Notes: generated from the sequence alone by a model not told the origin. A stretch of DNA of 64,000 nt from Iamia sp963728655 (GCA_963728655.1 CAVSLD010000001.1:386160-450159), one strand, 5' to 3'; shown: positions 45,385-54,440, numbered from the stretch's first letter. Numbers and translations: made by a program.

Positions 45385-47424
45385 TCAGGCGGCGCCGGTG
45401 GCGGGGGTGGCCTCGATGACGTCGACGATCGACTCCATGATGTCGATGAGCTCGTAGTCGGCCGGCGTGTAGACCCGCTCGACGCCGAGGCCCTCGAGCT
45501 TGTCGACGTCGCCGGGCGGGATGATGCCGCCCACCACCACGTGGGTGTCCTCCGCGCCGTGGGCCCGGAGGCCGTCGACGATCTGCCGGGCCAGCTCCAC
45601 GTGGCTGCCCGAGAGCACCGAGGCGCCGATGAGGTCGACGCCCTCCTCCACCGCCGACTGCACGATGTCGTCGGGGCTGAGGCGGATGCCGGAGTAGACG
45701 ACGTCGAAGCCGACGTGGCGGGCCGACACGGCGATGACCTCGGCGCCGTTGGAGTGGCCGTCGAGGCCGGGCTTGCCGACCAGGATCTTGGGCCGGTGGC
45801 CGAGGGTGTCGGCCAGGGCCTGGACCCGGGTCCGCAGGGCCTCGACGCGGTCGCCGGCCAGGCCCAGGCGCTGGCCCTCGACGCCGGTGGAGGGGCGGTA
45901 CTCGCCGAAGACCTCGCGGAGGGCGCCGGCCCACTCGCCGGTCGTGACCCGGGCGAGGGCGCACTCGATGGAGGGCTCCATCATGTTGCTGCCGTCGCGG
46001 GCCGCGGCCCTGAGGGCATCCAGGGCGGCGTCGACGCGGGCCTGGTCGCGCCGGGCGCGGACGTCCTCCAGGCTGCCGATGGCCTCCTTGATGGCCGCCT
46101 CGTCGAGGGTGAACACGCCGCCGTCGTCGCCCTGGAGGAGCGGCGAGGGCAGGCCCTCGGTCCAGCGGTTGACGCCGACCACGACCTGCTCGCCGCTGTT
46201 GATGGCGGTCATGCGCTCGCTCATGGAGCGCACCAGGGCGCCCTTCATGTAGCCCGACTCGATGGCGGGGATGACGCCGCCCATGCCGAGGATGGTCTCG
46301 ATCTCGGCCTTGGCGTCGCGCTTGAGCTCGGCCACCTTGGACTCGACCACGACCGACCCCTCGAAGAGGTCCGGGTACTCGAGCAGGTCGGTCTCGTAGG
46401 CGAGGATCTGCTGGAGCCGCAGCGACCACTGCTGGTCCCACGGGCGGGGCAGCGACAGGGCCTCGTTCCAGGCCGGCAGCTGCACGGCCCGGGCCCGGGC
46501 GTCGCGGCTGAGGGTGACGCCGAGGGCCTCGATGAGGATGCGCCACGCGTTGTTCTCGGGCTGGGACTCGGTGAGGCCCAGCGAGTTGACCTGCACGCCG
46601 TAGCGGAAGCGGCGGTACTTGGGGTCGGTGACGCCGAAGCGCTCCCGGCAGTACTCGTCCCACAGCTCGCCGAAGGCGCGCATCTTGCACATCTCCTCGA
46701 CGAACCGGATGCCGGCGTTGACGAAGAAGCTGATCCGCCCGACGGCCCGCTCGAACTGGTCGTCGGTGAAGTGGCCCCGCTCCTTGATCAGGTCGAGGAG
46801 GCTGATGGCGTTGGCCAGGGCGAAGGCCAGCTCCTGGGTGGGCGTGGCCGCCGCCTCCTGGAGGTGGTACGAGCAGATGTTGGAGGCGTTCCAGCGGGGG
46901 ATCTCCTCCAGGCAGAACTCGTACATCTCGGCGATGATCCGGAGGCTCTCGGCCGGCGGGAAGATGTAGGTCCCCCGGGCCAGGTACTCCTTGATGAGGT
47001 CGTTCTGGGTGGTGCCGGTGAGCTCGGAGATGTCGACGCCGCGCTCGCGGGCCAGGGCCACGTAGAGGGCCAGCAGCCACATGGCCGTGCCGTTGATCGT
47101 CATCGAGGTGTTCATCTTCTCGATGGGGATCTCGTCGAACAGCACGTGCATGTCGTCGAGGCTGGTGATGGGCACGCCGACCTTGCCCACCTCGGGCCGG
47201 GCGATGGGGTCGTCGGAGTCGTAGCCGCACTGGGTCGGGAGGTCGAAGGCGATCGACAGGCCGGTCTGGCCCGCGGCCAGGTTCGACCGGTACAGCTCGT
47301 TGGACGCCCGGGGGCTGGAGTGCCCCGAGTAGGTGCGGATGATCCACGGCCGATCGGTGGTCGGCTCCCCGTCGGCGTCGTGGAGGCGGTGGGCCTCGCG
47401 CTCGGTCCCGGTCTCGTCGCTCAT
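45385..47424 (-). CDS. meaA: MeaA, ethylmalonyl-CoA mutase-type B12-dependent mutase
   Basis: A 679-aa adenosylcobalamin mutase in a single chain: TIM-barrel substrate domain (RPWIIRTYSGHSSPRASNEL, GLSIAFDLPTQCGYDSDDP, MNTSMTINGTAMWLLALYV, WNASNICSYHLQEAAATPTQ) and a C-terminal B12 domain with KILVGKPGLDGHSNGAEV, the His being the cobalt ligand (D-x-H-x-x-G). The DLPTQxGYDSD and KPGLDGHSNGAE forms are those of MeaA/Ecm rather than of methylmalonyl-CoA mutase (which has DxGxDGHDRG). It turns ethylmalonyl-CoA into methylsuccinyl-CoA in C2 assimilation. Adjacent meaB supports this. Confidence 0.9.
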   Translation of the reverse strand: MSDETGTEREAHRLHDADGEPTTDRPWIIRTYSGHSSPRASNELYRSNLAAGQTGLSIAFDLPTQCGYDSDDPIARPEVGKVGVPITSLDDMHVLFDEIPIEKMNTSMTINGTAMWLLALYVALARERGVDISELTGTTQNDLIKEYLARGTYIFPPAESLRIIAEMYEFCLEEIPRWNASNICSYHLQEAAATPTQELAFALANAISLLDLIKERGHFTDDQFERAVGRISFFVNAGIRFVEEMCKMRAFGELWDEYCRERFGVTDPKYRRFRYGVQVNSLGLTESQPENNAWRILIEALGVTLSRDARARAVQLPAWNEALSLPRPWDQQWSLRLQQILAYETDLLEYPDLFEGSVVVESKVAELKRDAKAEIETILGMGGVIPAIESGYMKGALVRSMSERMTAINSGEQVVVGVNRWTEGLPSPLLQGDDGGVFTLDEAAIKEAIGSLEDVRARRDQARVDAALDALRAAARDGSNMMEPSIECALARVTTGEWAGALREVFGEYRPSTGVEGQRLGLAGDRVEALRTRVQALADTLGHRPKILVGKPGLDGHSNGAEVIAVSARHVGFDVVYSGIRLSPDDIVQSAVEEGVDLIGASVLSGSHVELARQIVDGLRAHGAEDTHVVVGGIIPPGDVDKLEGLGVERVYTPADYELIDIMESIVDVIEATPATGAA

Positions 47425-47546
47425 GCCCACAAAGGTACGCCCGGCCCGGAACGCCTCCCTAGTCCGTCGGTGTGCGCCTGGGGGGACGACGCCGCGGTCG
47501 GATGTCACGGCGGTGTCGGGGGCGGCGCCCGTAGTGTCGATCGGCC

Positions 47547-48722
47547 ATGGCTGCACCGGACGACGAGCAGGGCCGGTCGCCGTTGCCGGCGCAGTGCCTG
47601 GTGTTCCTCGCCTTCGCCATGCCCCTCGGCGTGTACCCCGCGGGGTGGCCCCAGGAGCGCGGGGCCTTCGGGCAGTCGGCCGCCGCCCTGGGCACGCTCG
47701 CCGCGGTGTACGGCGTGGGCCGCCTGGCCACCTCGGCGTCGGCGGTCACCCTGCTGGCCCGGGTGTCGGTGCGGGCCGCGACCGTGGCGGTCTGCCTGGC
47801 CCTGGCCGCGGTGGAGGTGGGCCTCGGCCTGACCCGGGCCTTCCCGGTCCTGGTCGTGGGCGTGGGCGTGGTCGGCCTGGCCAGCGGGGTCCTCGACTCC
47901 CTCGGCAGCCGGTACCAGACCGAGATCCGCGACGTCCGCCGCTCGGGGTTGATGTACGGCAGCTACGGCGTGGGGGCGACGGTGGGGCCCGCGGTGGTGG
48001 CCCTGGCCGGGTGGACCGCCGGCTTCGTGGTGGCGGGTCTCGTCGCCGCGGTCGCGGCCGTGGCGGCCGCCCGTCCCGGCGTGGTGTGGCCGGCGGGCAT
48101 GGCCGACCGCCCGCCACCCCGGGCCGAGCGGGCCGGCACCCTCGACGTGCGGGGCGTGGCGTTGTCGCTGGCCCTGGCCGGCGCCGCGGTGGCCCTCGAG
48201 GCGGGGACGGGGAACTGGATGGCCACCTGGTTCGAGGACGGCCGGGGCACGAGCGCCTCGGCCGCGGCCTTCGCGGTGTCGGGCTTCTGGGGCGGGGTCA
48301 CGGTGGGCCGGCTGCTGCTGGGCCGGAGCCGGGCGCGCGCGGCGGCGATCCTCACCCGCGCCCCGGTGGCCGTGCTGGCGGGGTACCTGCTGGTCGCGGT
48401 CCTGCCCCCGCTCGCCGCGATGGCGGTCCTCGTCGTCGTCGGTGCCCTGCAGGGGGTGGTCTTCCCGACGGTGCTGTCGACCACCGTCGACAGGGTGGGT
48501 CGGGCCGCGGCGGGCCGGGTGAGCGGCTGGCAGCTGGTGTCGGCCAACGTCACCGCCACCGCGGTGATCGCCCTGATCGGCGTGGCCGTGGCCGAGGTGG
48601 GCGACGGGGTGCCGATCGTCGTGCTGGGCGGGGTGGCCCTGGTGGCCGTGCCCCTCTGCTGGTGGGCCGCGGCCCGGGTCCCGGCCGACGAGGTGGCGGG
48701 ACCGGTGGCGCCCCTGACCTGA
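47547..48722 (+). CDS. Major facilitator superfamily transporter
   Basis: A 391-aa MFS permease with about 12 hydrophobic segments and the central cytoplasmic loop (RPPPRAERAGTLDVRG). Typical family traces are SRYQTEIRDVRRSGLMYGSYGVGATVGP (motif C-like, GxxxGP) and FWGGVTVGRLLLGRSRAR (motif A-like). It resembles the fucose/sugar-type MFS members in general layout; substrate unknown. The gene ends in a 42-bp duplication. Confidence 0.82.
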   Translation: MAAPDDEQGRSPLPAQCLVFLAFAMPLGVYPAGWPQERGAFGQSAAALGTLAAVYGVGRLATSASAVTLLARVSVRAATVAVCLALAAVEVGLGLTRAFPVLVVGVGVVGLASGVLDSLGSRYQTEIRDVRRSGLMYGSYGVGATVGPAVVALAGWTAGFVVAGLVAAVAAVAAARPGVVWPAGMADRPPPRAERAGTLDVRGVALSLALAGAAVALEAGTGNWMATWFEDGRGTSASAAAFAVSGFWGGVTVGRLLLGRSRARAAAILTRAPVAVLAGYLLVAVLPPLAAMAVLVVVGALQGVVFPTVLSTTVDRVGRAAAGRVSGWQLVSANVTATAVIALIGVAVAEVGDGVPIVVLGGVALVAVPLCWWAAARVPADEVAGPVAPLT

Positions 48723-48791
48723 GCGGCGCGCAGCGGCGCCGACCCGGCGGCGCCCCTGACCTGAGCGGCGCCCGCCGGCGCCGACCCGGCG
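48708..48791. repeat. 42-bp tandem duplication across MFS stop codon
   Basis: Two copies (48708-48749 and 48750-48791) of a unit containing GCGCCCCTGACCTGAGCGGC; the first contains the transporter's stop codon. Each copy contains a GCGGCGC/GGCGCCG stem. It may be a duplicated terminator. Confidence 0.65.
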
Positions 48792-49474
48792 ACCAGGGGC
48801 CGGGCCCCGACCCGCGGGGCGGGCCGGCTCCGCCCCACGACCTCGGCCACCCCGAGGGGCCGGTCGACCGCAGCGCGATGACCCGGGCGGGTGGGGGCGG
48901 CGACCGCCCCGCCGCCCCGGGCGGCGACGACGGTGACGGCGGCGGACTCGCCGACCCCGGGAGTCGCCCCCATGCCCCCGCCGACGAGCGCGCCCATGGC
49001 CCCGGCACCGACGCGAGACATGTCCTGTCCGACGAGGGCGGCCGCGGCCGTGCGCACTGCGATCCGTCGCGCCGGACGGGTGGTGGTGGCGACGACGACG
49101 TCCACCTGGCGTGTGGGGGTTCGCCTCGAGCGGCCCTGGGCGCCGGCCACCCGGGACAGGAGGGCGGGGCCGACCATCGCGCCCGTCGCGGTGGGCGTGG
49201 TGCGGGGGCCGGTCGCGGCGGGTGCCGACGTCCCGAGGACGAGCGGGCGACGCACCGCGGGGCCGCCGGTCGGCGGGGCGGGGGAGGCCGCCGTCCCGGG
49301 AGCGGTGACGGGGCCCAGGTCGGGCCCGTCCGGTGGGGCCGGGGCGGACCCGGTCGGGCCCGAGGCGGCGACCGCCGGGGCGAGGGCGGCGCCGACCGAG
49401 GTGGACCCGACGGCCACCACGGGGACGGCGAGGGCCAGCACGAGGAGGAGCCGCAGGCGCAGGTGCTGGTGCAT
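48723..49474 (-). CDS. Putative secreted Ala/Val/Gly-rich protein (3' end uncertain)
   Basis: Starts with a clear signal peptide (RLRLLLVLALAVPVVAVGST) after ATG 49474, which has a strong GGGAGGG site at 5-bp spacing. The following region is Ala/Gly/Val/Thr/Arg-rich with low complexity and no family I recognise. All three minus frames stay open to beyond the transporter's 3' end, so the stop cannot be placed; the nearest would be at 48550 in another frame. The signal peptide plus ribosome site argue for a real gene, while the composition argues for caution. Confidence 0.35.
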
Positions 49475-49712
49475 CGGATCCCTCCCCGTCCCCGCCCGGG
49501 GCCGCACCCTGCGGCCCCTCGGGGACGGCGTCAGTGGACCGCGCCGCGGTTGGAGCCCACGTGGAGCCGCCTTGAGACCTCCCGGTCACCCTGACCAGGG
49601 GCGACGCGCCGGCTCGGCGCCGCCGGCGCTCCCCCGGTGGCGCGGCTCCGTCAGGGGGCTGTCGACCGTGGGCCACCGGGCACCGCCGAGCCGGAGCAGC
49701 CAGACTCGGGCC

Positions 49713-50099
49713 GTGCCCGGCTCCTTCGACCCCGACGGCGAGACCCTCGGCCGGCTGCGCGAGGCGTGCGCGGCCCTGCCCGAGGTGGAGGAGCGTCTCA
49801 GCCACGGCTCCCCGGCCTGGTTCGTCCGGGGCAAGAAGACCTTCGTGATGTTCGTCGACGACCACCACGGCGACGGGGTCCTCGGCTTCTGGTGCGCGGC
49901 GCCGCCGGGCGTCCAGGCCGACCTGGTCGACACCGAGCCCGAGCGCTTCTTCGTCCCGCCCTACGTCGGCCACCGGGGCTGGCTGGGGGTCCGCCTCGAC
50001 GTCGACCCGGACTGGGACGAGGTCGCCGGCATCGTCACCGACGCCTACTGCGCCGTCGCCCCCACGACCCTCGTCCGCCAGGTCCGCCCCGAAGGGTGA
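49713..50099 (+). CDS. MmcQ/YjbR-family protein
   Basis: A 128-aa protein of the MmcQ/YjbR (DUF419) fold. Characteristic are the N-terminal helix TLGRLREACAALPEVEERLSHG, SPAWFVRGKKTFVMFVDDHHGD and the end FFVPPYVGHRGWLGVRLD. The fold resembles a double-wing DNA-binding domain, but no DNA role is proven. GTG start at 49713 fits the family length. The IS remnant begins 3 bp after its stop. Confidence 0.88.
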   Translation: MPGSFDPDGETLGRLREACAALPEVEERLSHGSPAWFVRGKKTFVMFVDDHHGDGVLGFWCAAPPGVQADLVDTEPERFFVPPYVGHRGWLGVRLDVDPDWDEVAGIVTDAYCAVAPTTLVRQVRPEG

Positions 50100-50101
50100 G
50101 C

Positions 50102-50594
50102 CCGGACAGGTTGTGGGTCGCCTGGCCTGGAAGTGGTGCAGCGCAGTCGACGCCGACGGCATCTTGTTGGGCTGGACGCTCGACAGCGGCAACCGCAACG
50201 ACTACCGCATGCTCAGACCCACCCTCGACATCATCACCACCGGCCCCACCGGCCGACCCATCGGCACCCTGCACCTCGATCGAGGCTTCGGCTACAAGTC
50301 ACTGCGCGAGCGCCTCGCCGGCTACGACATCGCCGCCGTCGACGTCGTCGCCCGCAACCAGCGCGGCGAAGGACGCACCCCGCTGGTCGGGTTCGGACGC
50401 CGCTGGGTCGTCGAACGCACCCACTCCTGGCTCACCAACTTCGGCCAGCTCCGACGCAACACCGACTGACGCATCGAGCACCGCCACGCCGCCCTCTGCC
50501 TCGCCACCGCCCTGCTCATCACCGCCAAGCTCATCGACCACCGCCAGACCCACTACCGACCAATCCGCTGAGCCTCCTGGCACAACCTGTCCGG
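50102..50594 (+). mobile_element. Internally deleted IS5-like element with intact terminal repeats
   Basis: Perfect 14-bp terminal inverted repeats CCGGACAGGTTGTG (50102-50115) and its complement (50581-50594) enclose only the last third of a DDE transposase. At 493 bp it is a non-autonomous, MITE-like derivative that could still be moved in trans. No clear target duplication is seen beside the ends. It sits between the convergent YjbR and pirin genes. Confidence 0.82.
50113..50571 (+). pseudogene. IS5-family transposase C-terminal fragment with internal stop
   Basis: Remnant reads VDADGILLGWTLDSGNRNDYR (cut here to the typical start), LHLDRGFGYKSLRERL (second Asp), RWVVERTHSWLTNFGQLRR (the Y2-R3-E-type Glu block), then an in-frame TGA at 50467 and the usual end RIEHRHAALCLATALLIT. 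The N-terminal DNA-binding part and first Asp are missing. The TGA probably comes from a CGA codon. Confidence 0.82.
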
Positions 50595-50598
50595 CAGG

Positions 50599-51540
50599 TC
50601 AGTGGGCCCGGCCCAGGCGGCCGGCCTGGAAGTCCTCCACCGCCTGGAGCAGCTCGGCCCGGGTGTTCATCACGAACGGGCCCATCATGGCGACGGGCTC
50701 GCGGATCGGGCGGCCGCCGAGGAAGAGGACCTCGAGGGCGTCGGTCCGGCTGTCCTGGGTGGCGGCGGCGGAGACGGCGACCGACTCGCCGGGGCCGAAG
50801 ACCACGGTCTGGCCCGCGGTGACCGGTCGGCGGTCGGGGCCGACCTCGCCGTCGCCGGCCAGCACGTAGGCCAGGGCGTTGAACTGCTCGGGCCAGGGCA
50901 GCACCAGCTCGGCGCCGGGGGCGACGGTGGCGTGGACCATGGCCATCGGGGTGTGGGTCGAGCCCGGGCCCCGGAGCCCGGCGACCTCGCCGGCGATGAC
51001 CCGGACCAGCGCGCCGGCGTCGGGCGAGGCGGCCAGGGCGACCTCGGTGGAGCGCAGGTCCTGGTAGCGGGGCGTCGTCATCTTCTGGGCGCTCGGGAGG
51101 TTCACCCACAGCTGGATGCCGTGGAACAGGCCGCCGCTGGCCACCAGCGCCTCGGGAGGGCGCTCGATGTGGAGCAGCCCGGACCCGGCGGTCATCCACT
51201 GGGTGTCGCCGTTGGTGATCACGCCGCCGCCGCCCTCGGAGTCCTGGTGCTCCATGATCCCGTCGATCATGTAGGTGACGGTCTCGAAGCCCCGGTGCGG
51301 GTGCCACGAGGTGCCCTTGGGCTCGCCCGGGGCGTACTCCACCTCGCCCATCTGGTCCATGTGGACGAAGGGGTCGAGGTCGGCCACGTCGACGCCGGCG
51401 AAGGCCCGGCGGACGGGGAAGCCCTCGCCCTCGAAGCCCCGGGGGGCGGTGGTGACGGACCGGACGGGCCGGGAGCGCGGGCGCTCGGCGGCGGGGATCC
51501 GGTCGAGGGTGGTGAGGTCGTCGACGGTCGTGGCGGGCAT
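50599..51540 (-). CDS. Pirin family protein
   Basis: A 313-aa bicupin. Metal-binding motif of the N-terminal cupin: DPFVHMDQMGEV, WHPHRGFETVTYMIDG and MEHQDSEGGGG with QWMTAGSGLLHIE. The C-terminal half (VLPWPEQFNALAYVLAGDGE) ends with the conserved LFLGGRPIREPVAMMGPFVMNT. Bacterial pirins have quercetinase or redox-modulating activity. A MarR-like inverted repeat lies just upstream of the start. Confidence 0.93.
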   Translation of the reverse strand: MPATTVDDLTTLDRIPAAERPRSRPVRSVTTAPRGFEGEGFPVRRAFAGVDVADLDPFVHMDQMGEVEYAPGEPKGTSWHPHRGFETVTYMIDGIMEHQDSEGGGGVITNGDTQWMTAGSGLLHIERPPEALVASGGLFHGIQLWVNLPSAQKMTTPRYQDLRSTEVALAASPDAGALVRVIAGEVAGLRGPGSTHTPMAMVHATVAPGAELVLPWPEQFNALAYVLAGDGEVGPDRRPVTAGQTVVFGPGESVAVSAAATQDSRTDALEVLFLGGRPIREPVAMMGPFVMNTRAELLQAVEDFQAGRLGRAH

Positions 51541-51555
51541 GGGGGCCTCCTAGGT

Positions 51556-51571
51556 ACTTGCGCGTGCAAAC
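51556..51571. promoter_or_regulatory. Operator-like inverted repeat upstream of pirin gene
   Basis: ACTTGC-GCGT-GCAAAC: TTGC/GCAA arms 4 nt apart within a short AT-richer patch, 16 bp before the pirin ATG. This spacing and sequence resemble MarR/HxlR-type operators that govern pirin and DoxX genes. Confidence 0.5.
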
Positions 51572-51626
51572 ACCTGGGGGCCGCCGTTGTTCCCCGATCC
51601 GGTCACGCCCGGTCGGACCGTCCGGG

Positions 51627-52085
51627 TCACCCGACCGGCGGCGTCTCCCGGGCCAGCTCGGCGGCGGAGCCCGGCGGCGGCCTTGTCGCCCATCTTCCCG
51701 AAGGTCGCCTTCAGCATCGGGTCGCCCAGCTTCAGCGGGCCCTTCAGCACCAGGTCGGCGTCGTAGGTGACCTCGGCCCCGCCGCCCGGTGGCGTCGTCG
51801 ACCGAGATGCGGTCGAAGGAGGTCAGCACCGGGCGTGTCGCTCTTGGCCAGGAGGGTGCGGGCGCCCTGGTCCATCTCCTCGATGCGGTAGCGCATGGTC
51901 CGCTCGCCGCCGGCGGCCTTGAGGGTCACGTCGTACTCGGCGCCCACGCCGGGCCCGTCGCCCTCGACCTGCTCGACCGAGGTGATGCTGGGGTCCCACA
52001 CCGCCAGGTGGCGCAGGTCGGACATCCAGGCGTAGGCGGTGTCGGGGGTCCAGCCCGTCGGCTGGGTGGTCACGTAGCGGGCCAT
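51627..52085 (-). CDS. SRPBCC (START/Bet v1-like) family protein, frameshifts
   Basis: About 152 aa of the polyketide-cyclase/dehydrase-like SRPBCC fold. It starts MARYVTTQPTGWTPDTAYAW with WMSDLRHLAVWDPSITSV, a hallmark for the hydrophobic-cavity proteins, then GVGAEYDVTLKAAGG, RYRIEEMDQG. Frame changes near 51830, 51785 and 51670 are needed to reach ADLVLKGPLKLGDPMLK and the end ELARETPPVG. It binds a hydrophobic ligand; which one is unknown. Confidence 0.78.
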
Positions 52086-52130
52086 CGGGTCCTCCGGTGT
52101 CGGCGAGCCGGAGCGCTCCCCGCCCCCACC

Positions 52131-52254
52131 GATCCCAACCCGGAACTGCGTGCCTGGCTCGCGCTCGGCGCGACGGGGCCTCGCGCCTGCTCTGGGCAGG
52201 GTCGAACCCGCCGGGAGCTGCGTGCCTGGTTCGTGCCGGGCGCGACGGACACCC
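52131..52254. repeat. Diverged 72-bp direct repeat (K)
   Basis: The block containing CTGCGTGCCTGG...GGCGCGACGG occurs at 52143 and again 72 bp later at 52215. In the second copy CGAACC (52203) and GGTTCG (52228) pair. The period is that of the other palindrome arrays, so this is probably a decayed member. It lies between the cyclase stop and the SRPBCC gene. Confidence 0.6.
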
Positions 52255-52278
52255 GCGGCGTGCTCGGGTCCTCGGAGC

Positions 52279-53943
52279 TCAGCGGGGGCGGTGGAGGGCG
52301 GTGGGGCGGGTGCGGCCCCGGAGGGTGACCTCGCCGGCGGCCTCCCACCGGCGGCCTCGGCCTCGTCGGCCGCCGCCACCGCCCCGCCCGAGGCCAGGAC
52401 CCGGCCGGGGACGTCCTTGGCCAGCTCGGTGAGGCGGGAGGCGGCGTTCACCGGGTCACCGATCACCGTGTACTCGAAGCGCTCCTCGGCGCCGACGTTG
52501 CCGGCCACGGCCGGGCCCGAAGGCCACGCCGATGCCGGCCTGGCAGTCGGGGACCTCGGCCTCCAGCCGCCGGGCCAGGGCCCGGGCCGCGGCCAGGGCG
52601 CTGCCCGCCGGGTCGGCCCGGTCGCCGGGCGCGCCGAACACGGCGAGGGCGGCGTCGCCCTGGAACTTGTTGATCCAGCCGCCGTGGTCGTCGACGGTCG
52701 CCACCACCACGGCGAAGAAGCGGTTGAGGACCTCGACCACCTCGGCCGGCGGGATCTCCGTGGCCAGCCGGGTCGAGCCCACGATGTCGGCGAAGAGCAC
52801 GGCCACGTCGCGCACCTCACCGCCGAGCTGGACGTCGCCGGCCAGGGCGTCGCGGGCGACGTCGGCGCCGACCTGGCGGCCGAACAGGTCCCGGATCCGC
52901 TCGCGCTCGCGCAGCCCGTCGACCATGCGGTTGAAGCCGTCCTGGAGCAGGCCGACCTCGCTGCCGTCGTAGACGGGGATGGCCACGTCGAAGTCGCCGT
53001 CGCTCACCTCGCCCAGGCCCCGGCGCACCGAGCGGATCGGGTCGGCCACGGCCCGCGAGCGCGAGGAGCGTCGTCCAGAAGCCGACGACGAGCGTGGTGC
53101 CGCCCAGGGCGATCATGGTGATGGCCAGCGACATGCGGCTGGAGTCGTCGTCGAGCCAGGCCGAAGATGCCGCTGACGACGAGGCCCAGCACCGGGACCC
53201 CGGTGCCGAGGCCCCAGGTGAGCACCTGGCGGGCGGTCACGCCCGGGAGGCGGGGTCGGTCGACTCGCCCTCGGCCAGGGCCCGGGCCGCGAGCGGGCGC
53301 ATGAGCCGCTCGGTCGTGAGGTAGGAGACGGCGCTGGTGGTGAGCCCGCCCAGCACCACCGCGAACAGCACCCGGGCGATGAGACGGGGCTCGGCCAGGC
53401 CGTTGCCGAGGCTGAACACGGCGGCCGAGCCGAGCCACAGGACCATCTGGAGGCGGAACAGGCGCAGCGGGCCCCGCAGCACGGCCAGCTCCTCGGCCTC
53501 GCTCGGGGCCCGCTCCTCGATGAGCCAGCGTCGGGCCGGGCGCAGCGTGCGCAGGCCCCACAGCGTGCCCGACGGCCACCGCCAGCGGGGACCCACAGGG
53601 CGGTCATCACCGCGTTGACGAGGACGACCCGGCCCTCGTCCTCGATGGGCTGCTCGGGCAGCACCCACACGATGAACACGAACACAGCGGCGGCGCCCAG
53701 GAGGTTGGTGAGCGCGGTGGTCAGCGCCACCCACACCTGCACCCGCCGGGCCAGGCGCCGACCGGCCCGCCGGCTCGGGTGGGTCGGGTCGGGCCGCGCC
53801 GGCCGCCCGTCGGCGCCGCGGCCGGTCGGGGCCTCGGCCTCCGGCTGCTCCGCCTCCTCGGCCGGCTCGCCCGGCAGGTGGGGCGCGCCCGTCGTGGGCG
53901 CCGGGCCCGGGACGGTCGCGCCGTCCGGTCGGGTCGAGGTCAC
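52279..53943 (-). CDS. Membrane class III adenylate/guanylate cyclase with HAMP domain (frameshifts)
   Basis: About 550 aa. An acidic N-terminal segment is followed by six hydrophobic stretches in two groups (for example VWVALTTALTNLLGAAAVFV and VLFAVVLGGLTTSAVSYLT), a HAMP linker (RGLGEVSDGDFDVAIPVYDG) and a cyclase catalytic domain: VAVLFADIVGSTRLATEI (metal Asp), INKFQGDAALAVFGAP (Lys and metal Asp), VIGDPVNAASRLTELAK (Asp/Asn/Arg side). Layout matches the mycobacterial Rv1318c/Rv3645 type. The end AGEVTLRGRTRPTALHRPR at 52279 is typical. Frame changes near 53590, 53240, 53150, 53070 and 52515, plus one near 52345, are needed. Confidence 0.82.
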
Positions 53944-54010
53944 GACGCCGTCGCCGGGCTCGGGGCCCGGCCCCCCGTCCCAGGCCGGGAGGGGGCGGGC
54001 CCGATCGCGG

Positions 54011-54440
54011 CGAACTGGCGCGGCTCGTCGTCGTCGTCGGGGCGACGGTCCTGCGTACCGGTTCGGGTCGGGGTGGGCCCGATCGCGGCGAACTGGCGCG
54101 GCTCGCCGTCGTGGGGGCGACGGATTCGCCTACCGGTTCGGGTCGGGGTGGGGCTGGTCGTGGCGAACTGGCGCGGCTCGTCGTCGTGGGGGCGACGGTT
54201 TCCCGTACCGGTTCGGGAGGGGCCGGGCCCGATCGTGGCGAACTGGCGCGGCTCGCCGTCGTCGGGGCGACGGTCCTGCGTACCGGTTCGGGTCGGGGTG
54301 GGCCCGATCGCGGCGAACTGGCGCGGCTCGCCGTCGTCGGGGCGACGGTCCTGCGTACCGGTTCGGGTGGCGGTGGGGCTGGTCGTGGCGTCCTGGCGCG
54401 GGGTGTCGTCGTCGGGGTGACGGTCCTGCGTGCCGGTCCG
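54011..54440. repeat. Array of six 52-nt palindromes, exact 75-bp period (I)
   Basis: The 514-bp gap between the cyclase and corrinoid-binding genes is almost wholly this array. Units: 54011-54065, 54089-54140, 54164-54215, 54239-54290, 54314-54365 and 54389-54440; starts of units 2-6 are exactly 75 bp apart. Each unit has CGAAC(T)GG...CCGGTTCG ends and an inner CCGTCG/CGACGG stem; spacers are about 23 nt, G-rich, alternating between GGTCGGGGTGGGCCCGATCG-like and GGGGCTGGTCGTGG-like forms. It is not coding, although all frames are open. Confidence 0.92.

Noticed and set aside
45385..47424. Methylmalonyl-CoA mutase large subunit
   Set aside because: The active-site and B12-domain motifs (DLPTQxGYDSD, KPGLDGHSNGAE) fit MeaA/ethylmalonyl-CoA mutase better than MutB.
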